38,438 nucleotides of DNA from Candidatus Saccharimonadota bacterium (GCA_016219345.1 JACRNE010000017.1:1-38438); one strand, 5' to 3'; counted from the first letter of the stretch, positions 16,141-25,235 are shown. A program made the numbers and translations. Notes: a model not told the origin generated them from the sequence alone.

Positions 16141-16518
16141 GTGAATATACCCTCAGATGAATTTTTTGAAGATTTGGTAAATCAAGGAATTGAAAAGATA
16201 CCTAAGCTATTTCAAGAGCATCTAAACAATGTGGCGATTGTAATAGCAGATGAGCCTACGCCAGAGCAGCGCCGTAAACTTAAGTTACGTTGTAATCAAA
16301 CACTTTTTGGACTTTATGAAGGGATACCTCTGACTAAAAGAGGTGCTGGCTACAACATGGTATTGCCTGATAAAATTACAATTTTTAAGATGCCAATAGC
16401 TCTTGCCAGCCAAAACGAAGGAGATCTAAAAGAGAAAGTTAGAAATACGGTTTGGCATGAGATAGCTCATTATTACGGACTTAATCACGAACAAATCCAC
16501 AAACTCGAACAATCCTAG
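16141..16518 (+). CDS. Zincin-like metallopeptidase (PF06262-type)
   Basis: 125 residues from a GTG start. FGLYEGIPLTKRGAGYNMVLPDKITIFKMPI and VRNTVWHEIAHYYGLNHEQIHKLE are the two conserved blocks of the minimal zincin family (the MetI/Zincin_1 group), with the zinc site HEIAHYYGLNH (HExxHxxGxxH). The physiological substrate is unknown for this family. The -10 TATACT (16125-16130) lies 10 nt before the GTG, giving a near-leaderless message. The stop codon is embedded in the left arm of a 14-bp inverted repeat that continues into the following structured gap. Confidence 0.88.
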   Translation: MNIPSDEFFEDLVNQGIEKIPKLFQEHLNNVAIVIADEPTPEQRRKLKLRCNQTLFGLYEGIPLTKRGAGYNMVLPDKITIFKMPIALASQNEGDLKEKVRNTVWHEIAHYYGLNHEQIHKLEQS

Positions 16519-16675
16519 AACCGCAACATAAAAGAATGAACAAGTAATTCTTGTATGTTGCTCTTCTGCCATTTTGAATTTTTTATCTGCGATGCGCGCT
16601 CTATGTACTTCATGTACATTTCCCTTGCTCTTCTCGATAAGAAAATCCAAACTGCCTAGAAGTTCTAGGATTGTT
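16508..16675. repeat. Long-range perfect inverted repeat enclosing a 140-bp segment
   Basis: AACAATCCTAGAAC at 16508-16521 is the exact reverse complement of GTTCTAGGATTGTT at 16662-16675. The left arm includes the stop codon of the metallopeptidase gene. The right arm also overlaps a local palindrome CTAGAAGTTCTAG (16656-16668), so two folds compete. The enclosed segment contains another strong hairpin (16523-16561) and a smaller one, ATGTAC-TTCAT-GTACAT (about 16600-16617). Confidence 0.75.
16523..16561. repeat. 15-bp hairpin after the metallopeptidase gene
   Basis: GCAACATAAAAGAAT (16523-16537) pairs with ATTCTTGTATGTTGC (16547-16561) at 14 of 15 positions around a 9-nt loop. It starts 5 nt after the metallopeptidase stop. 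The nearest T-run (TTTTGAATTTTTT) is about 11 nt downstream, so it is not a textbook intrinsic terminator, although it could act with that run. Confidence 0.65.
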
Positions 16676-16678
16676 TAA

Positions 16679-16759
16679 GCTCGGGTGGTTCTTTTGGAGG
16701 GATCCCGTGAACGAATATCGTGGAAGTTCATGGGAAACCAAAAGAATCAGGACCCGAGC
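16679..16759. ncRNA. 81-nt three-segment hairpin, possible structured RNA or palindromic element
   Basis: Three stacked stems fold nearly the entire segment: GCTCGGGT (16679-16686) with ACCCGAGC (16752-16759); GGTTCTTTTGG (16687-16697) with CCAAAAGAATC (16738-16748, one G-T); CCCGTGAAC (16704-16712) with GTTCATGGG (16726-16734, one G-T). Only a 3-nt bulge, a 6/3 internal loop and a 13-nt apical loop remain unpaired. The strand is unknown. No T-run follows on either side. It starts 22 nt past the NDH-2 stop. I do not recognise it as SRP, 6S, tmRNA or RNase P RNA. Confidence 0.5.
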
Positions 16760-16781
16760 ACTACGCTGGCTTGTCGTTCAT

Positions 16782-17972
16782 TTAATCTTGGTCACAGAGT
16801 GGGCAGAGGTCTTCTTCCTTGTACTCTGCAAACCAGTGTTTCGTGGCCTTAAACCAAGGTTCATAATCACGATATGCTACGAAATCCGCTGCACGACGCA
16901 ACCACCATCCTAGACGTCCAAAAAAGTAAAATCTTCCCCATACGACAGCAGCCCAATTGGGCCCGGCAGGTAGAACATAAACTGGTCTTTTGGCTTCATA
17001 TGGAATCGGGTAGTCATCGTTTGCAAGTCTGATTATATTTTCGGCAATATAACGACCATCATACAGCGCTGTCTGAGCCAATCCACTGTAGGGTGTGTCT
17101 GCGTTATCACCTATTACATAAATCCCTCTTTCAGCCTGCAAAAATTGGTCAACTCGGACTTTGCGATTTCCGGATATTTGAAAACCATTATTCGTAAAAA
17201 ATTCATTATTAGATGTGCCGGCCGTCCAAATGACTGTATGGCTTCTGATAGGTTTGTCATTGACCATCAGCTCATCATCGCTTAAAGATTTGACCGCACT
17301 ATTAAGATATATTTTTACGCCTAATTTTCTCAGATTCCGCGACACTCTACTGGATACTATTTTTGGCATTATTGGCAGAAGTCTAGGCGAAGCCTCTACT
17401 AAATCAACATGCACGCTAGCTTTACTTACACCGTGTTGGCTGCAAACTTTTTTCACATACTGCCCGAGCACACCGGCCAGCTCAACACCTGAGGGACCAC
17501 CGCCCACAACCACATAATTAAGATCAGGATGTTTAGTATTAATTATATGCTTATGAATATGTTTTTTAAGCCTTTCCGCCTCCGTATTGGTCTTTATGCC
17601 AAAAGCTAATTTCTCAAGCCCAGGTATGCCAAAATAGTTGGTCTTCATTCCCAGGGCGAAAACTAAAACATCATACTCATATTTTTCGCCAGATTCTGTT
17701 AAAATGAATTTCTTTTCTCTATCAATAGATTTCGCAGAATCAATAGCTACCTTAACAGAAGGATAATCCTCAAATATATCTTTTATCGGTATACTCGTGG
17801 CCTCGCGACTACCCCCGGTAGCCGTGTGATACAACGAGGGATAATATCTAAATGTTGGTTTATGCGTTAGTACTGTAATAGAAAATCGTGAATCATGACT
17901 CAGCTCTAGAGCGGTCTTGATTCCACCAAATCCCCCGCCGACTATTAAAGCCTTGAATTTTGTCTTTGACAT
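16782..17972 (-). CDS. ndh: Type II NADH:quinone oxidoreductase (NDH-2)-like flavoprotein
   Basis: About 396 residues with two dinucleotide-binding Rossmann motifs: VGGGFGGIKTALEL (FAD, residues about 10-23) and VVGGGPSGVELAG (NADH, about 165-177). The NDH-2 signatures YVIGDNADTPYSGLAQTALYDG and WTAGTSNN are present, with an aromatic, basic C-terminal region (WGRFYFFGRLGWWLRR) suitable for peripheral membrane attachment. It would oxidise NADH and reduce quinone without pumping protons. The extreme C-terminus has an unusual CPLC motif. The frame opens at 18005, but ATG 17972, 10 nt after the extended -10 TGGTAAACT, is preferred. It diverges from the lactate dehydrogenase gene and lies near cyoABCDE. 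Confidence 0.9.
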   Translation of the reverse strand: MSKTKFKALIVGGGFGGIKTALELSHDSRFSITVLTHKPTFRYYPSLYHTATGGSREATSIPIKDIFEDYPSVKVAIDSAKSIDREKKFILTESGEKYEYDVLVFALGMKTNYFGIPGLEKLAFGIKTNTEAERLKKHIHKHIINTKHPDLNYVVVGGGPSGVELAGVLGQYVKKVCSQHGVSKASVHVDLVEASPRLLPIMPKIVSSRVSRNLRKLGVKIYLNSAVKSLSDDELMVNDKPIRSHTVIWTAGTSNNEFFTNNGFQISGNRKVRVDQFLQAERGIYVIGDNADTPYSGLAQTALYDGRYIAENIIRLANDDYPIPYEAKRPVYVLPAGPNWAAVVWGRFYFFGRLGWWLRRAADFVAYRDYEPWFKATKHWFAEYKEEDLCPLCDQD

Positions 17973-17982
17973 TATGAGCATA

Positions 17983-18026
17983 AGTTTACCATAAGCAAGC
18001 CTCAAGCAAGCCTCTTATGGTAGACT
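17983..18026. promoter_or_regulatory. Divergent extended -10 promoters of ndh and the lactate dehydrogenase gene
   Basis: Minus strand: TGGTAAACT with hexamer at 17988-17983, predicted start 17976, leader of 4 nt to ATG 17972. Plus strand: TGGTAGACT with hexamer 18021-18026, predicted start 18033, leader of 5 nt to ATG 18038. Both carry the same extended TGG element. Two respiratory dehydrogenases therefore share a 65-bp divergent control region. Confidence 0.55.
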
Positions 18027-18037
18027 TATTTAAAAGT

Positions 18038-19690
18038 ATGTCCGATTTAAAATCAGAACTTGAGAAAATTGTTAGCGGAGAAGTTGATGCTTCTGCTAAA
18101 TCACGTGATTTTTATAGTAATGATGCCTCTATGTTTGAATTGCGCCCCGACGTAATTATTTCGCCCAAGGACAGTTCGGATAGCCAAAAAATCGTAAAAT
18201 ACGTTTCCGAAAATAAAGGCAAAAACCCAAAGCTTTCAATAACGCCTAGAAGCGCTGGAACAGACATGACCGGTGGAGCTATAAATGACTCCATAATTTT
18301 GGATATGACCAAGCATTTTAACCAAATAATTGAAGTTAGCTCCAAGTCTGCTCACGTGCAGCCGGGAGTTTATTATCGAGATTTTGAAAAAGCCACACTC
18401 GAACACAATGCCCTGATGCCGTCATTCCCAGCTAGCAGGCAGCTATGTACTGTTGGGGGCATGGTTGCCAACAATTCAGGCGGTGAGAAATCTTTGGAAT
18501 TTGGCAAAACTGAAAAATTTGTACAGGAATTAAAAGTTATTTTATCTGATGGCAAAGAATATGAAATCAAGCCACTTAGCAAAAAAGAGCTTGATGAAAA
18601 GATGAAAAAAAGAACATTTGAGGGAAAATTATATAAACAGCTTTTCAAGCTGCTAGAAGAAAATAATAAAGAAATTAAGGCAGCCAAACCAAAAGTATCT
18701 AAGGATTCAACGGGTTATCATCTTTGGAATGTATGGGATCCTAAAAAGAAAATTTTCGACCTAACTCAGCTTATAGTGGGGTCTCAGGGAACTTTAGGTA
18801 TAGTTACAGACATAAAATTTAAATTGGTAAAAAACCCTAAAGAATCCGGCAGTCTAATAATATTTCTGAATCATCTGGATAATTTGGGCGAAGTTATTAA
18901 TAAAGTCTTAGAGCACAAACCAGCCACATTTGAAGGATTTGATAACTACACACTTAAACTAAGTTTTAAGCTATTTTTTGACTTTAGAAAAACTATTGGG
19001 CTAAAACAAACAATCAAACTTGGGCTGCAGCTAGTGCCGTCTTTAATTAATTTTAGAAGAGGCATCCCAAAGATGGTTTTGATAGCCCAATTTACTGCTG
19101 ATACGGATGAGGAAATTGTTAAAAAAGTCAGGGACTTGCACTGGGACATGGCGGAATTTGGCCATGACGCGCTCTTTGAAGAGGATGAGACTGAGCAAGA
19201 TGAAATGAAGTTTCAAATTATGCGACGCGAGAGCTTTAATCTGCTTCGGAAGAAAGTCCACGACAAACATACCGCGCCTTTCATAGATGATCTTGTAGTC
19301 CCGCCAAAATACCTACCAGAGTTTTTACCTCAGCTTAGAGAGATAATTGATAGGTATGAACTAGTCGCAACAGTTGCTGGACACATGGGTGATGGCAATT
19401 TCCACGTTATACCCTTGATGAAGATCGAGCTTGAAAGCGAAAGAGCAAAGCTTGAGCCAGCTATGCGCGAAGTTAACGAACTTGTACTTAGCTATGGCGG
19501 ATCAATGAGCGGTGAACACAACGACGGAATGACCCGTGGCCCTTGGCTTGATCAGCAATACAGTGAAAATATAATGTCGCATTTCCGAGAAGTTAAAAAT
19601 ATCTTCGATCCAAAAAATATCTTCAACCCACATAAGAAAACTGATTCAGATTGGCAATTCTCAATGGATCACATACGAGAGCACTTCTAG
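18038..19690 (+). CDS. FAD-linked D-lactate dehydrogenase / glycolate oxidase GlcD-like
   Basis: About 550 residues of the PCMH-type FAD family. The FAD domain shows ITPRSAGTDMTGGAI (pyrophosphate loop), VQPGVYYRDFE, PSFPASRQLCTVGGMVANNSGGEKSLEFGKT and GSQGTLGIVTDIKFKLV. The C-terminal oxidase domain shows AGHMGDGNFHVIP and GSMSGEHNDGMTRGPWL. These match quinone- or cytochrome-dependent D-lactate dehydrogenases. No C-terminal CCG/iron-sulfur domain is attached. It probably feeds electrons from lactate (or another 2-hydroxy acid) to the quinone pool, consistent with its position between ndh and cyo genes. The frame opens at 18017, but ATG 18038 fits the promoter and gives MSDLKSELEKI, a sensible start. 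Confidence 0.9.
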   Translation: MSDLKSELEKIVSGEVDASAKSRDFYSNDASMFELRPDVIISPKDSSDSQKIVKYVSENKGKNPKLSITPRSAGTDMTGGAINDSIILDMTKHFNQIIEVSSKSAHVQPGVYYRDFEKATLEHNALMPSFPASRQLCTVGGMVANNSGGEKSLEFGKTEKFVQELKVILSDGKEYEIKPLSKKELDEKMKKRTFEGKLYKQLFKLLEENNKEIKAAKPKVSKDSTGYHLWNVWDPKKKIFDLTQLIVGSQGTLGIVTDIKFKLVKNPKESGSLIIFLNHLDNLGEVINKVLEHKPATFEGFDNYTLKLSFKLFFDFRKTIGLKQTIKLGLQLVPSLINFRRGIPKMVLIAQFTADTDEEIVKKVRDLHWDMAEFGHDALFEEDETEQDEMKFQIMRRESFNLLRKKVHDKHTAPFIDDLVVPPKYLPEFLPQLREIIDRYELVATVAGHMGDGNFHVIPLMKIELESERAKLEPAMREVNELVLSYGGSMSGEHNDGMTRGPWLDQQYSENIMSHFREVKNIFDPKNIFNPHKKTDSDWQFSMDHIREHF

Positions 19691-19760
19691 GCTTGAAGGG
19701 TTATTTCTGTTTAGCGAAAGCAAGTTTACGACGCGCAATAACTATCGCAAATGTCACACA

Positions 19761-19796
19761 AGATAGATAGATAATTCTATCTTTAGATTTTTTCGA
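19761..19796 (+). terminator. Weak terminator-like hairpin after the lactate dehydrogenase gene
   Basis: AGATAG (19765-19770) pairs with CTATCT (19777-19782) around a 6-nt loop, followed by TTAGATTTTTT. The stem is short and A+T-rich, so termination would be inefficient. It separates the convergent lactate dehydrogenase and cyoE genes. Confidence 0.35.
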
Positions 19797-20660
19797 CTAG
19801 GGTAAAAAATTATCAATAGCGATCACAAAACTAAAAAGTGCTAGCACGTTCAAAGAAACTTTGAACATTGAGATAGCCCAAGCTTTATCGTCTTTATTAT
19901 TCTTTATCTCAAATCCTTTAATGGTAGTACCGAGCCAAAAAGCTGTGGCTAATGTCATGATTACCTGGTATGTAGCACTGGCATGTCCCTGAATATACAG
20001 CCAACTAACAGCCATGAAGAAGAATAGAAGATAAATTGTTATTTGAATTTTTGTATTTAAAATACCCTTTTTTATCGGCAACATTGGAAGTTTAGCCGCC
20101 TGGTATTCTTTCATTCTAAATATCGCTATGGAGTAAAAATGGGGCATCTGCCAAAAAACTAGGATGAAAAATAAAATTAATGCTACTTCATCGATTTTTC
20201 CTGCAACTGAAGTATAGCCCGCAGTTATAGGCAATGCTCCTGAAATACTACCTACAAGTGTCCCGTGCTCTGACCGACGCTTGGTAAATCCATATAAAAT
20301 TACATACACAAGAAACGCCAGAAAACCAAGAGCCATTGTTAGCGTATTAACAAAAACCCCCAATATAATGAGTCCAGCTAAGCCAATTATAGTTCCGAAT
20401 ATCAGTGCATTAACAGGCTTGATGCTTGACTTAGCTAGGGCTCGTTGTTTTGTCCTCTCCATGGCTCGGTCGATGTCTCGGTCGATATAATTGTTAAAGA
20501 CACAAGCCGATGCGATCACTAGTGCTATCCCTGCCATCGCATATATAAAAAGACCTACGTTCACCTCACCCTTTGATGCAAATAAAAACGCACCAATAGC
20601 AGTTATTAGGTTGCCTCGGATAATGCCGGGCTTTGTCATTACATAATAATCTTTAAGCAT
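19797..20660 (-). CDS. cyoE: Protoheme IX farnesyltransferase (heme O synthase) CyoE
   Basis: 287 residues, an intramembrane UbiA-family prenyltransferase with about eight helices. The first Asp-rich motif is NNYIDRDIDRAMERTKQRAL and the second is in the YGFTKRRSEHGTLVGSISGALPITAGY loop, with FWQMPHFYSIAIFRMKEYQ downstream; all are typical of CyoE/CtaB. It makes heme O for the binuclear centre of the oxidase. It is the last gene of cyoABCDE and shares one base with cyoD. No heme biosynthesis gene is in the window, so heme B must come from elsewhere in the genome or from outside. Confidence 0.94.
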   Translation of the reverse strand: MLKDYYVMTKPGIIRGNLITAIGAFLFASKGEVNVGLFIYAMAGIALVIASACVFNNYIDRDIDRAMERTKQRALAKSSIKPVNALIFGTIIGLAGLIILGVFVNTLTMALGFLAFLVYVILYGFTKRRSEHGTLVGSISGALPITAGYTSVAGKIDEVALILFFILVFWQMPHFYSIAIFRMKEYQAAKLPMLPIKKGILNTKIQITIYLLFFFMAVSWLYIQGHASATYQVIMTLATAFWLGTTIKGFEIKNNKDDKAWAISMFKVSLNVLALFSFVIAIDNFLP

Positions 20661-21052
20661 TAGTCTTTATGGGGCTGAGAATTATCATGAACATCATATG
20701 AATTATCATTCCTAAATCCCTCATCCTCAATAATAGAATCTTCGACAGATTGCGGTGCGGAATTATCACCATGATGGTAGTCGAGGTTAGACATAATCCA
20801 CATAGAACCTAAGATAATTGTCACGACCACCATGATCATGAAGTAAAGAGCGACATCACTCCAGGTTGGCTTAGAGGTTTTACCCATATGCAGGAAGAAC
20901 ACCACTTGCACAGAAAACTGAGCCAAAGCAAGCAGCATGATTATTCCAAGCGTATTCTCATCGAACCAGTCATTAACTACGGCAAAATAAGCTATAAATG
21001 TTAGAGCTATAGACAACAAAAATCCTACAACGTACGAATTTCTTAGGCTCAT
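20660..21052 (-). CDS. cyoD: Cytochrome bo3 quinol oxidase subunit IV CyoD
   Basis: 130 residues with three membrane helices. LALAQFSVQVVFFLHMGKT is the conserved Q-x-x-V-x-FFLHM block of subunit IV. After the third helix there is an extra acidic, Asn/Asp-rich tail of about 35 residues (SVEDSIIEDEG...) not found in the roughly 110-residue E. coli protein. The gene abuts cyoC directly (stop then start without a gap). It helps assembly of the oxidase. Confidence 0.93.
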   Translation of the reverse strand: MSLRNSYVVGFLLSIALTFIAYFAVVNDWFDENTLGIIMLLALAQFSVQVVFFLHMGKTSKPTWSDVALYFMIMVVVTIILGSMWIMSNLDYHHGDNSAPQSVEDSIIEDEGFRNDNSYDVHDNSQPHKD

Positions 21053-21631
21053 TTAAAGCTCCCCCACTAAAAATACAATCGTAAAAATAAATATCCATAC
21101 GATATCTAGGAAATGCCAAAACAAGCTAAGAAGAGTAAGTCTTTTAAGATTAATCTTTGTTATCCCCTGACTTCTAATTCTGGCCATTAGAAATGCAATC
21201 CAGCCCAAGCCAATTGATATATGAAGTCCATGCGTGCCTACAAGCGTAAAGAACGCAGACAAAAATGCGCTGGTTCGCCAGCTATGTCCTTCGCTGACTA
21301 AATTTGAAAATTCGTTAATCTCCATACCCAAAAACGCTAAACCTAACAAAAAGGTAGCACCGAACCAAAGCAACGTCTGACTCTTATCTTTTCTATAAGC
21401 CGCAAGTAGCCCCAAACCACAGGTAAAGCTACTTATAAGCAACAACAAAGTCTCAACAAGAACATACGGCATACTAAATATTTCATTGCCGGCAGGGCCA
21501 CCAAAAGTATTGCCCCTAAGCACAATGAAAGTGGCGAATAAACTGGCAAACAACACACAGTCTGTCATCAGATAAATCCAGAAGCCGAAGACTGTTTTAT
21601 CTTCTTGGGTCTTGGTTATGGCTTCACTCAT
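21053..21631 (-). CDS. cyoC: Cytochrome bo3 quinol oxidase subunit III CyoC
   Basis: 192 residues with five membrane helices, the bacterial quinol-oxidase-type short subunit [26 protein letters not shown] near the N-terminus, [36 protein letters not shown] and [21 protein letters not shown] are family blocks. The start overlaps the cyoB stop by 4 nt. Confidence 0.95.
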   Translation of the reverse strand: MSEAITKTQEDKTVFGFWIYLMTDCVLFASLFATFIVLRGNTFGGPAGNEIFSMPYVLVETLLLLISSFTCGLGLLAAYRKDKSQTLLWFGATFLLGLAFLGMEINEFSNLVSEGHSWRTSAFLSAFFTLVGTHGLHISIGLGWIAFLMARIRSQGITKINLKRLTLLSLFWHFLDIVWIFIFTIVFLVGEL

Positions 21632-23589
21632 AACTTACTGCCCCTTTCCTGCTCAATCATTTGTTTTGTCATCTTATACTCAGTATTTTCGTTAGTCGCA
21701 CGTAATATTATTGTGCCAATTACACCAGCTACACCGACAGCTATAAGCCAGGCAATATGCCAAATTACAGCAAAGCCTGCAAGCCCTGCAAATAATCCTA
21801 TAAACATCCCCCCTGAGGAGTTGTTTGGCATATAAAATGATTTGAAATCAGGTTTTTTAGCTTTTTGGGATTTATTTTGTTTCATGTCCCAGAAAGCATC
21901 ACGGTCAGTAACTTCAGGTATTTCGGCAAAGTTGTAATGTGGTGGCGGCGAAGACGTAGCCCATTCAAGTGTTCTGGCGTTCCAAGGATCACCTGTAGTG
22001 TCGCGATTTTTGTTCCTGTCACGGATACTAACGGCAAGCTGAAGAATCTGGAATAATACCCCAAGTCCTATGACAAGCACCCCTACCCCTGCGACTATAA
22101 ATAGCTGTTGCCAGCCCATTGAAGCATCGTAGTGATCAAGCCGCCTGGTCGCACCCATTATTCCCAGTATGTAGAGAGGAATAAATGCGAGGGCAAACCC
22201 ACCAACCCAGCACGCGACGGCATATTTACCTAGACGCTCGTTGAGCTTGAAGCCAAATATTTTAGGGAACCAGTAAGTTAGGCCAGCGAAGTAACCAAAG
22301 ACTACGCCACCGATAATCATATTGTGGAAATGAGCAACTAAAAAGAGACTGTTATGAACCTGGAAGTCTATGGCCGGAACTGCCAGCATTACGCCTGTAA
22401 CTCCACCAATCGTAAAAGTAAAGACAAAACTCAAGAACCACCACATTGGCGATGTGAACCGCACCCTTCCCCTATACATAGTGAACAGCCAGTTAAAGAC
22501 CTTTACGCCTGTTGGCACTGCGATAATCATCGTCATAATGCCGAAGAATGCATTAACGTTACCTCCGGCGCCCATTGTAAAGAAGTGATGCAGCCAAACA
22601 ACATATGATAAGAATGTAATAGCCATAATTGCTCCGACCATTGACTTATAGCCAAAGAGGCGTTTGCCCGAGAATGTCGCCACTACCTCAGAGAAAATAC
22701 CAAAAGCTGGCAAGACTAATATATAAACTTCGGGATGACCCCACGCCCAAATAAGATTTATATACATCATTGGATTACCACCAAAATCCGAAGTAAAGAA
22801 ATGCATGCCAATTGTTCGGTCTAGAGACAACATAGCCAATGTTGCGGTCAGTATCGGGAACGCGAAAAGTATGAGAATCATGCTACCAAGAACGCTCCAA
22901 GCAAACATCGGCATTTTCATTAATGTCATACCAGGTGCACGCATTTTTAAAATGGTAGTAAAGAAATTAACACCTGAGAGAAGACTACCAATACCCGCTA
23001 TTTGGACGCTCCAGATCCAATAGTCCACTCCAGGGCCAGGACTATATTGAAGCTCTGACAGGGGCGGATAAGCCAACCAGCCTGTTGCAGCAAACTCACC
23101 ACCTACCAACAAAGAAAGATTCATCAGTCCAGCACCAGCTACAAAAAGCCATAGACTAGTTGAGTTCAAAAACGGAAAAGCGACATCGCGCGCGCCAAGC
23201 ATTTGAGGCAAAACAAGATTTATAAGGCCGAACATCAAACCCATAGCAACAAAGAAAATCATCATTGTCCCGTGCGCAGTAAATACTTGCTGGAAGTGCT
23301 CGGCATCTAAAATCCCTTTTGTGTCACCGGATGCCATAGCTTGTTGCGCCCGCATCATTAACGCATCAGCGAATCCTCGGAGCAGCATGATAATAGACAC
23401 GACGATGTACATAATGCCGATTTTTTTGTGATCCAGCGTTGTCAGCCATTCTTTCCAGAGCCATTTCCATTTCTTAAAATATGTAAGAGCTGCGACAACC
23501 AAAATGCCAGATACTACCATCATTGCCTGACCACCAAATAAAATTGGGTCAAATCCTCTATGGTGCGCAAATAGAGTCAAAAAACCCAT
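21628..23589 (-). CDS. cyoB: Cytochrome bo3 quinol oxidase subunit I CyoB
   Basis: 653 residues, close to E. coli CyoB in length and numbering. Heme and copper ligands are all present: His106, His420 and His422 for hemes, His285, His334 and His335 for CuB, with Tyr289 of the GHPEVY motif for the His-Tyr cross-link. The quinol-site residues Arg71, Asp75, His98 and Gln101 are present at the same numbers as in E. coli. The D-channel residues Asp135, Asn124 and Asn142, Glu287 and the K-channel Lys363 are also kept. This argues for a working A-type proton-pumping quinol oxidase. The start shares one base with the cyoA stop (TAATG). Confidence 0.97.
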   Translation of the reverse strand: MGFLTLFAHHRGFDPILFGGQAMMVVSGILVVAALTYFKKWKWLWKEWLTTLDHKKIGIMYIVVSIIMLLRGFADALMMRAQQAMASGDTKGILDAEHFQQVFTAHGTMMIFFVAMGLMFGLINLVLPQMLGARDVAFPFLNSTSLWLFVAGAGLMNLSLLVGGEFAATGWLAYPPLSELQYSPGPGVDYWIWSVQIAGIGSLLSGVNFFTTILKMRAPGMTLMKMPMFAWSVLGSMILILFAFPILTATLAMLSLDRTIGMHFFTSDFGGNPMMYINLIWAWGHPEVYILVLPAFGIFSEVVATFSGKRLFGYKSMVGAIMAITFLSYVVWLHHFFTMGAGGNVNAFFGIMTMIIAVPTGVKVFNWLFTMYRGRVRFTSPMWWFLSFVFTFTIGGVTGVMLAVPAIDFQVHNSLFLVAHFHNMIIGGVVFGYFAGLTYWFPKIFGFKLNERLGKYAVACWVGGFALAFIPLYILGIMGATRRLDHYDASMGWQQLFIVAGVGVLVIGLGVLFQILQLAVSIRDRNKNRDTTGDPWNARTLEWATSSPPPHYNFAEIPEVTDRDAFWDMKQNKSQKAKKPDFKSFYMPNNSSGGMFIGLFAGLAGFAVIWHIAWLIAVGVAGVIGTIILRATNENTEYKMTKQMIEQERGSKL

Positions 23590-24500
23590 TAGTACCGTTC
23601 CGTTCCTTCATGTGATTTATGTGGAGATTCGCCTTTATTGCTCATATACTTGCCTACAACGTTAGCATATAAATCACCGTCTACGGACGAATAGTTTTCT
23701 CTATCGGACGTACCTGGCCGTGCTAATTCGTTGTAGGAGTCAAGGTCCAGTGATTTTGGCACGTGCTTGATACCATTAACCCAAGTTTCGTAATCGGCCC
23801 TATTTGTTGATATAACCTGGAAGTTCATATCGGAAAAACCAGCGCCACTTATATTGGCAGAGTAGCCTTCGTAAGTTCCTGGTTCTTCTGCCATCAAGTT
23901 TAATTCCGTGGACATACCACTCATGGCGTAAATTTGCCCTCCAAGCTGAGGAACCCAGAATGAATTCATAGGAGCATCGGATGTAATTTCAAATTTTACA
24001 GGTGTGTCCTCCGGAATATTTAAATAGTTGACAGTTGCTATATTCTCATCTGGATATATAAACAGCCATTTGTACTGAAGAGCCACTACCTGAATGGTCT
24101 TGGTTTCGTTCTTAGCATTTTCGATAGGCCTGAACGGATCAAGACTGTGACTAGTTTTATAAGTAACAACTGAGAGGATAGTTATTAACAATATCGGTAC
24201 ACCCCACCAAATAGCCTCAAGCTTATTACTATTATCCCACTCGGGCGTGTAGCGAGCTTTTTTATTACTAGCCCTGTATTTGTACGCAATAAAGCCTGTC
24301 ATAAAAAATACCGGTAAAACCACAACCAGTGACAGTAGTGCTGCAAAAACCAACAAGTCTCTTTGCTGTGAGGCTATCGTGCCCTTAGGATTAAGGATCT
24401 GTAGATTATTGCCGTAAACAAGCATAATTAAAATAACAATTACAGCTACAACTAGTGCAGCTACTAGACCAACCTTGTCTCTGTTATTCATTTTCTTCAT
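23589..24500 (-). CDS. cyoA: Cytochrome bo3 quinol oxidase subunit II CyoA
   Basis: About 303 residues: two N-terminal membrane helices and a cupredoxin domain ([42 protein letters not shown]). The Cys-x3-Cys copper ligands of cytochrome c oxidases are absent, as in quinol oxidases. The E. coli lipobox cysteine is also absent, so it is not a lipoprotein here. The frame opens at 24575, but those codons lie upstream of the promoter: the extended -10 TGGTATAGT (hexamer 24534-24529) predicts a start at 24522 and ATG 24500 with a weak GGTGA ribosome-binding site. It is the first gene of cyoABCDE. Confidence 0.94.
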   Translation of the reverse strand: MKKMNNRDKVGLVAALVVAVIVILIMLVYGNNLQILNPKGTIASQQRDLLVFAALLSLVVVLPVFFMTGFIAYKYRASNKKARYTPEWDNSNKLEAIWWGVPILLITILSVVTYKTSHSLDPFRPIENAKNETKTIQVVALQYKWLFIYPDENIATVNYLNIPEDTPVKFEITSDAPMNSFWVPQLGGQIYAMSGMSTELNLMAEEPGTYEGYSANISGAGFSDMNFQVISTNRADYETWVNGIKHVPKSLDLDSYNELARPGTSDRENYSSVDGDLYANVVGKYMSNKGESPHKSHEGTERY

Positions 24501-24528
24501 CAATTTTTCACCACGCGCTAATGCTAAT

Positions 24529-24583
24529 ACTATACCAGTAAATATTGGCCTGGCTCTATAAATAATTTGCAGCATGTTAAAGT
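24529..24583. promoter_or_regulatory. Divergent promoters of cyoABCDE and the adjacent membrane protein
   Basis: Minus strand: TGGTATAGT, hexamer 24534-24529, drives the cyo operon with a leader of about 22 nt. Plus strand: TGTTAAAGT, hexamer 24578-24583, predicts transcription starting at 24590, exactly on the second ATG of the membrane protein gene. No obvious dyad operator lies between them. Confidence 0.5.
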
Positions 24584-24589
24584 ATGAAT

Positions 24590-25231
24590 ATGAAAATCAG
24601 CCCTATCGGTAGAGGCGAATTATTTCAGGCTCAGTTGGTTCTGTTTGTTGCTATAGGACTGCAAATAGCAGTTAGCTTAATAAGTGAACATTTAACTTTC
24701 GGGCCGCAGTACTTAATCATCGCTACAGAAATAGCTCTAGCCGTTTCACTTGGTTTAACCACCTCAAATCATGGTAAATTCAGGAGATCTGCCTCAATAG
24801 TACTTTTGGGAATTATATCTTTAGCCAATATCAGTTCTTTTGTTCTTGTTGCCCAATCGCTAATTAATGGCACGCAACAAATAACAGGTTATGAGCTTCT
24901 TGTTTCAGCAGTAGCAATCTTCCTGACAAACATTATTGTTTTTGCGCTCTGGTACTGGGAAATAGATAGTCCAGGACTTACAGGCAGCAAATGGTCAAAA
25001 CATGACAAAGACTTTCAATTTACCCAGCAGGATCTTGAAAAAGATTTCCCATATTGGCAACCAAAATTTATTGACTATTTATACTTATCAAGCACAAATG
25101 CCATAAACTTTGCAGCTGCTGATGCAAAACCCCTAACGCACCAAGCAAAAGGCCTGATGGGTACTCAGGCGCTGATTTCGGCATTCACGCTCGCACTAGT
25201 TGTTGCCAGATCTGTCAACATCCTCGGCTAG
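24590..25231 (+). CDS. Membrane protein of unknown function with a YLYLSSTNA signature
   Basis: About 213 residues with five hydrophobic segments (about 12-33, 38-58, 68-88, 101-122 and a last one at 193-210). The conserved-looking core is FALWYWEIDSPG, then FQFTQQD and FPYWQPKFIDYLYLSSTNAINFAAADAKPLTHQAK followed by ARSVNILG. This pattern recurs, as I recall, in uncharacterised membrane proteins of Actinobacteria and other bacteria (usually YLYLSFTNATAFSPTD). The re-entrant look of that stretch suggests a pore, but this is speculation. ATG 24584 is also possible; 24590 coincides with the predicted transcript start. It diverges from cyoA. Confidence 0.75.
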   Translation: MKISPIGRGELFQAQLVLFVAIGLQIAVSLISEHLTFGPQYLIIATEIALAVSLGLTTSNHGKFRRSASIVLLGIISLANISSFVLVAQSLINGTQQITGYELLVSAVAIFLTNIIVFALWYWEIDSPGLTGSKWSKHDKDFQFTQQDLEKDFPYWQPKFIDYLYLSSTNAINFAAADAKPLTHQAKGLMGTQALISAFTLALVVARSVNILG

Positions 25232-25235
25232 ACTT

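Noticed and set aside
16426-16650. 74-codon minus-strand frame with a protein-like, helical N-terminal half (DFLIEKSKGNVHEVHRARIA)
   Set aside because: Starts at TTG without a good ribosome-binding site, lies inside the inverted-repeat region, and its second half is antisense to the metallopeptidase gene. Worth a homology search but not supported as a gene.
24501-24575. Longer CyoA N-terminus (MLQIIYRARPIFTG...)
   Set aside because: These codons lie partly upstream of the extended -10 promoter of the operon and are not similar to CyoA.
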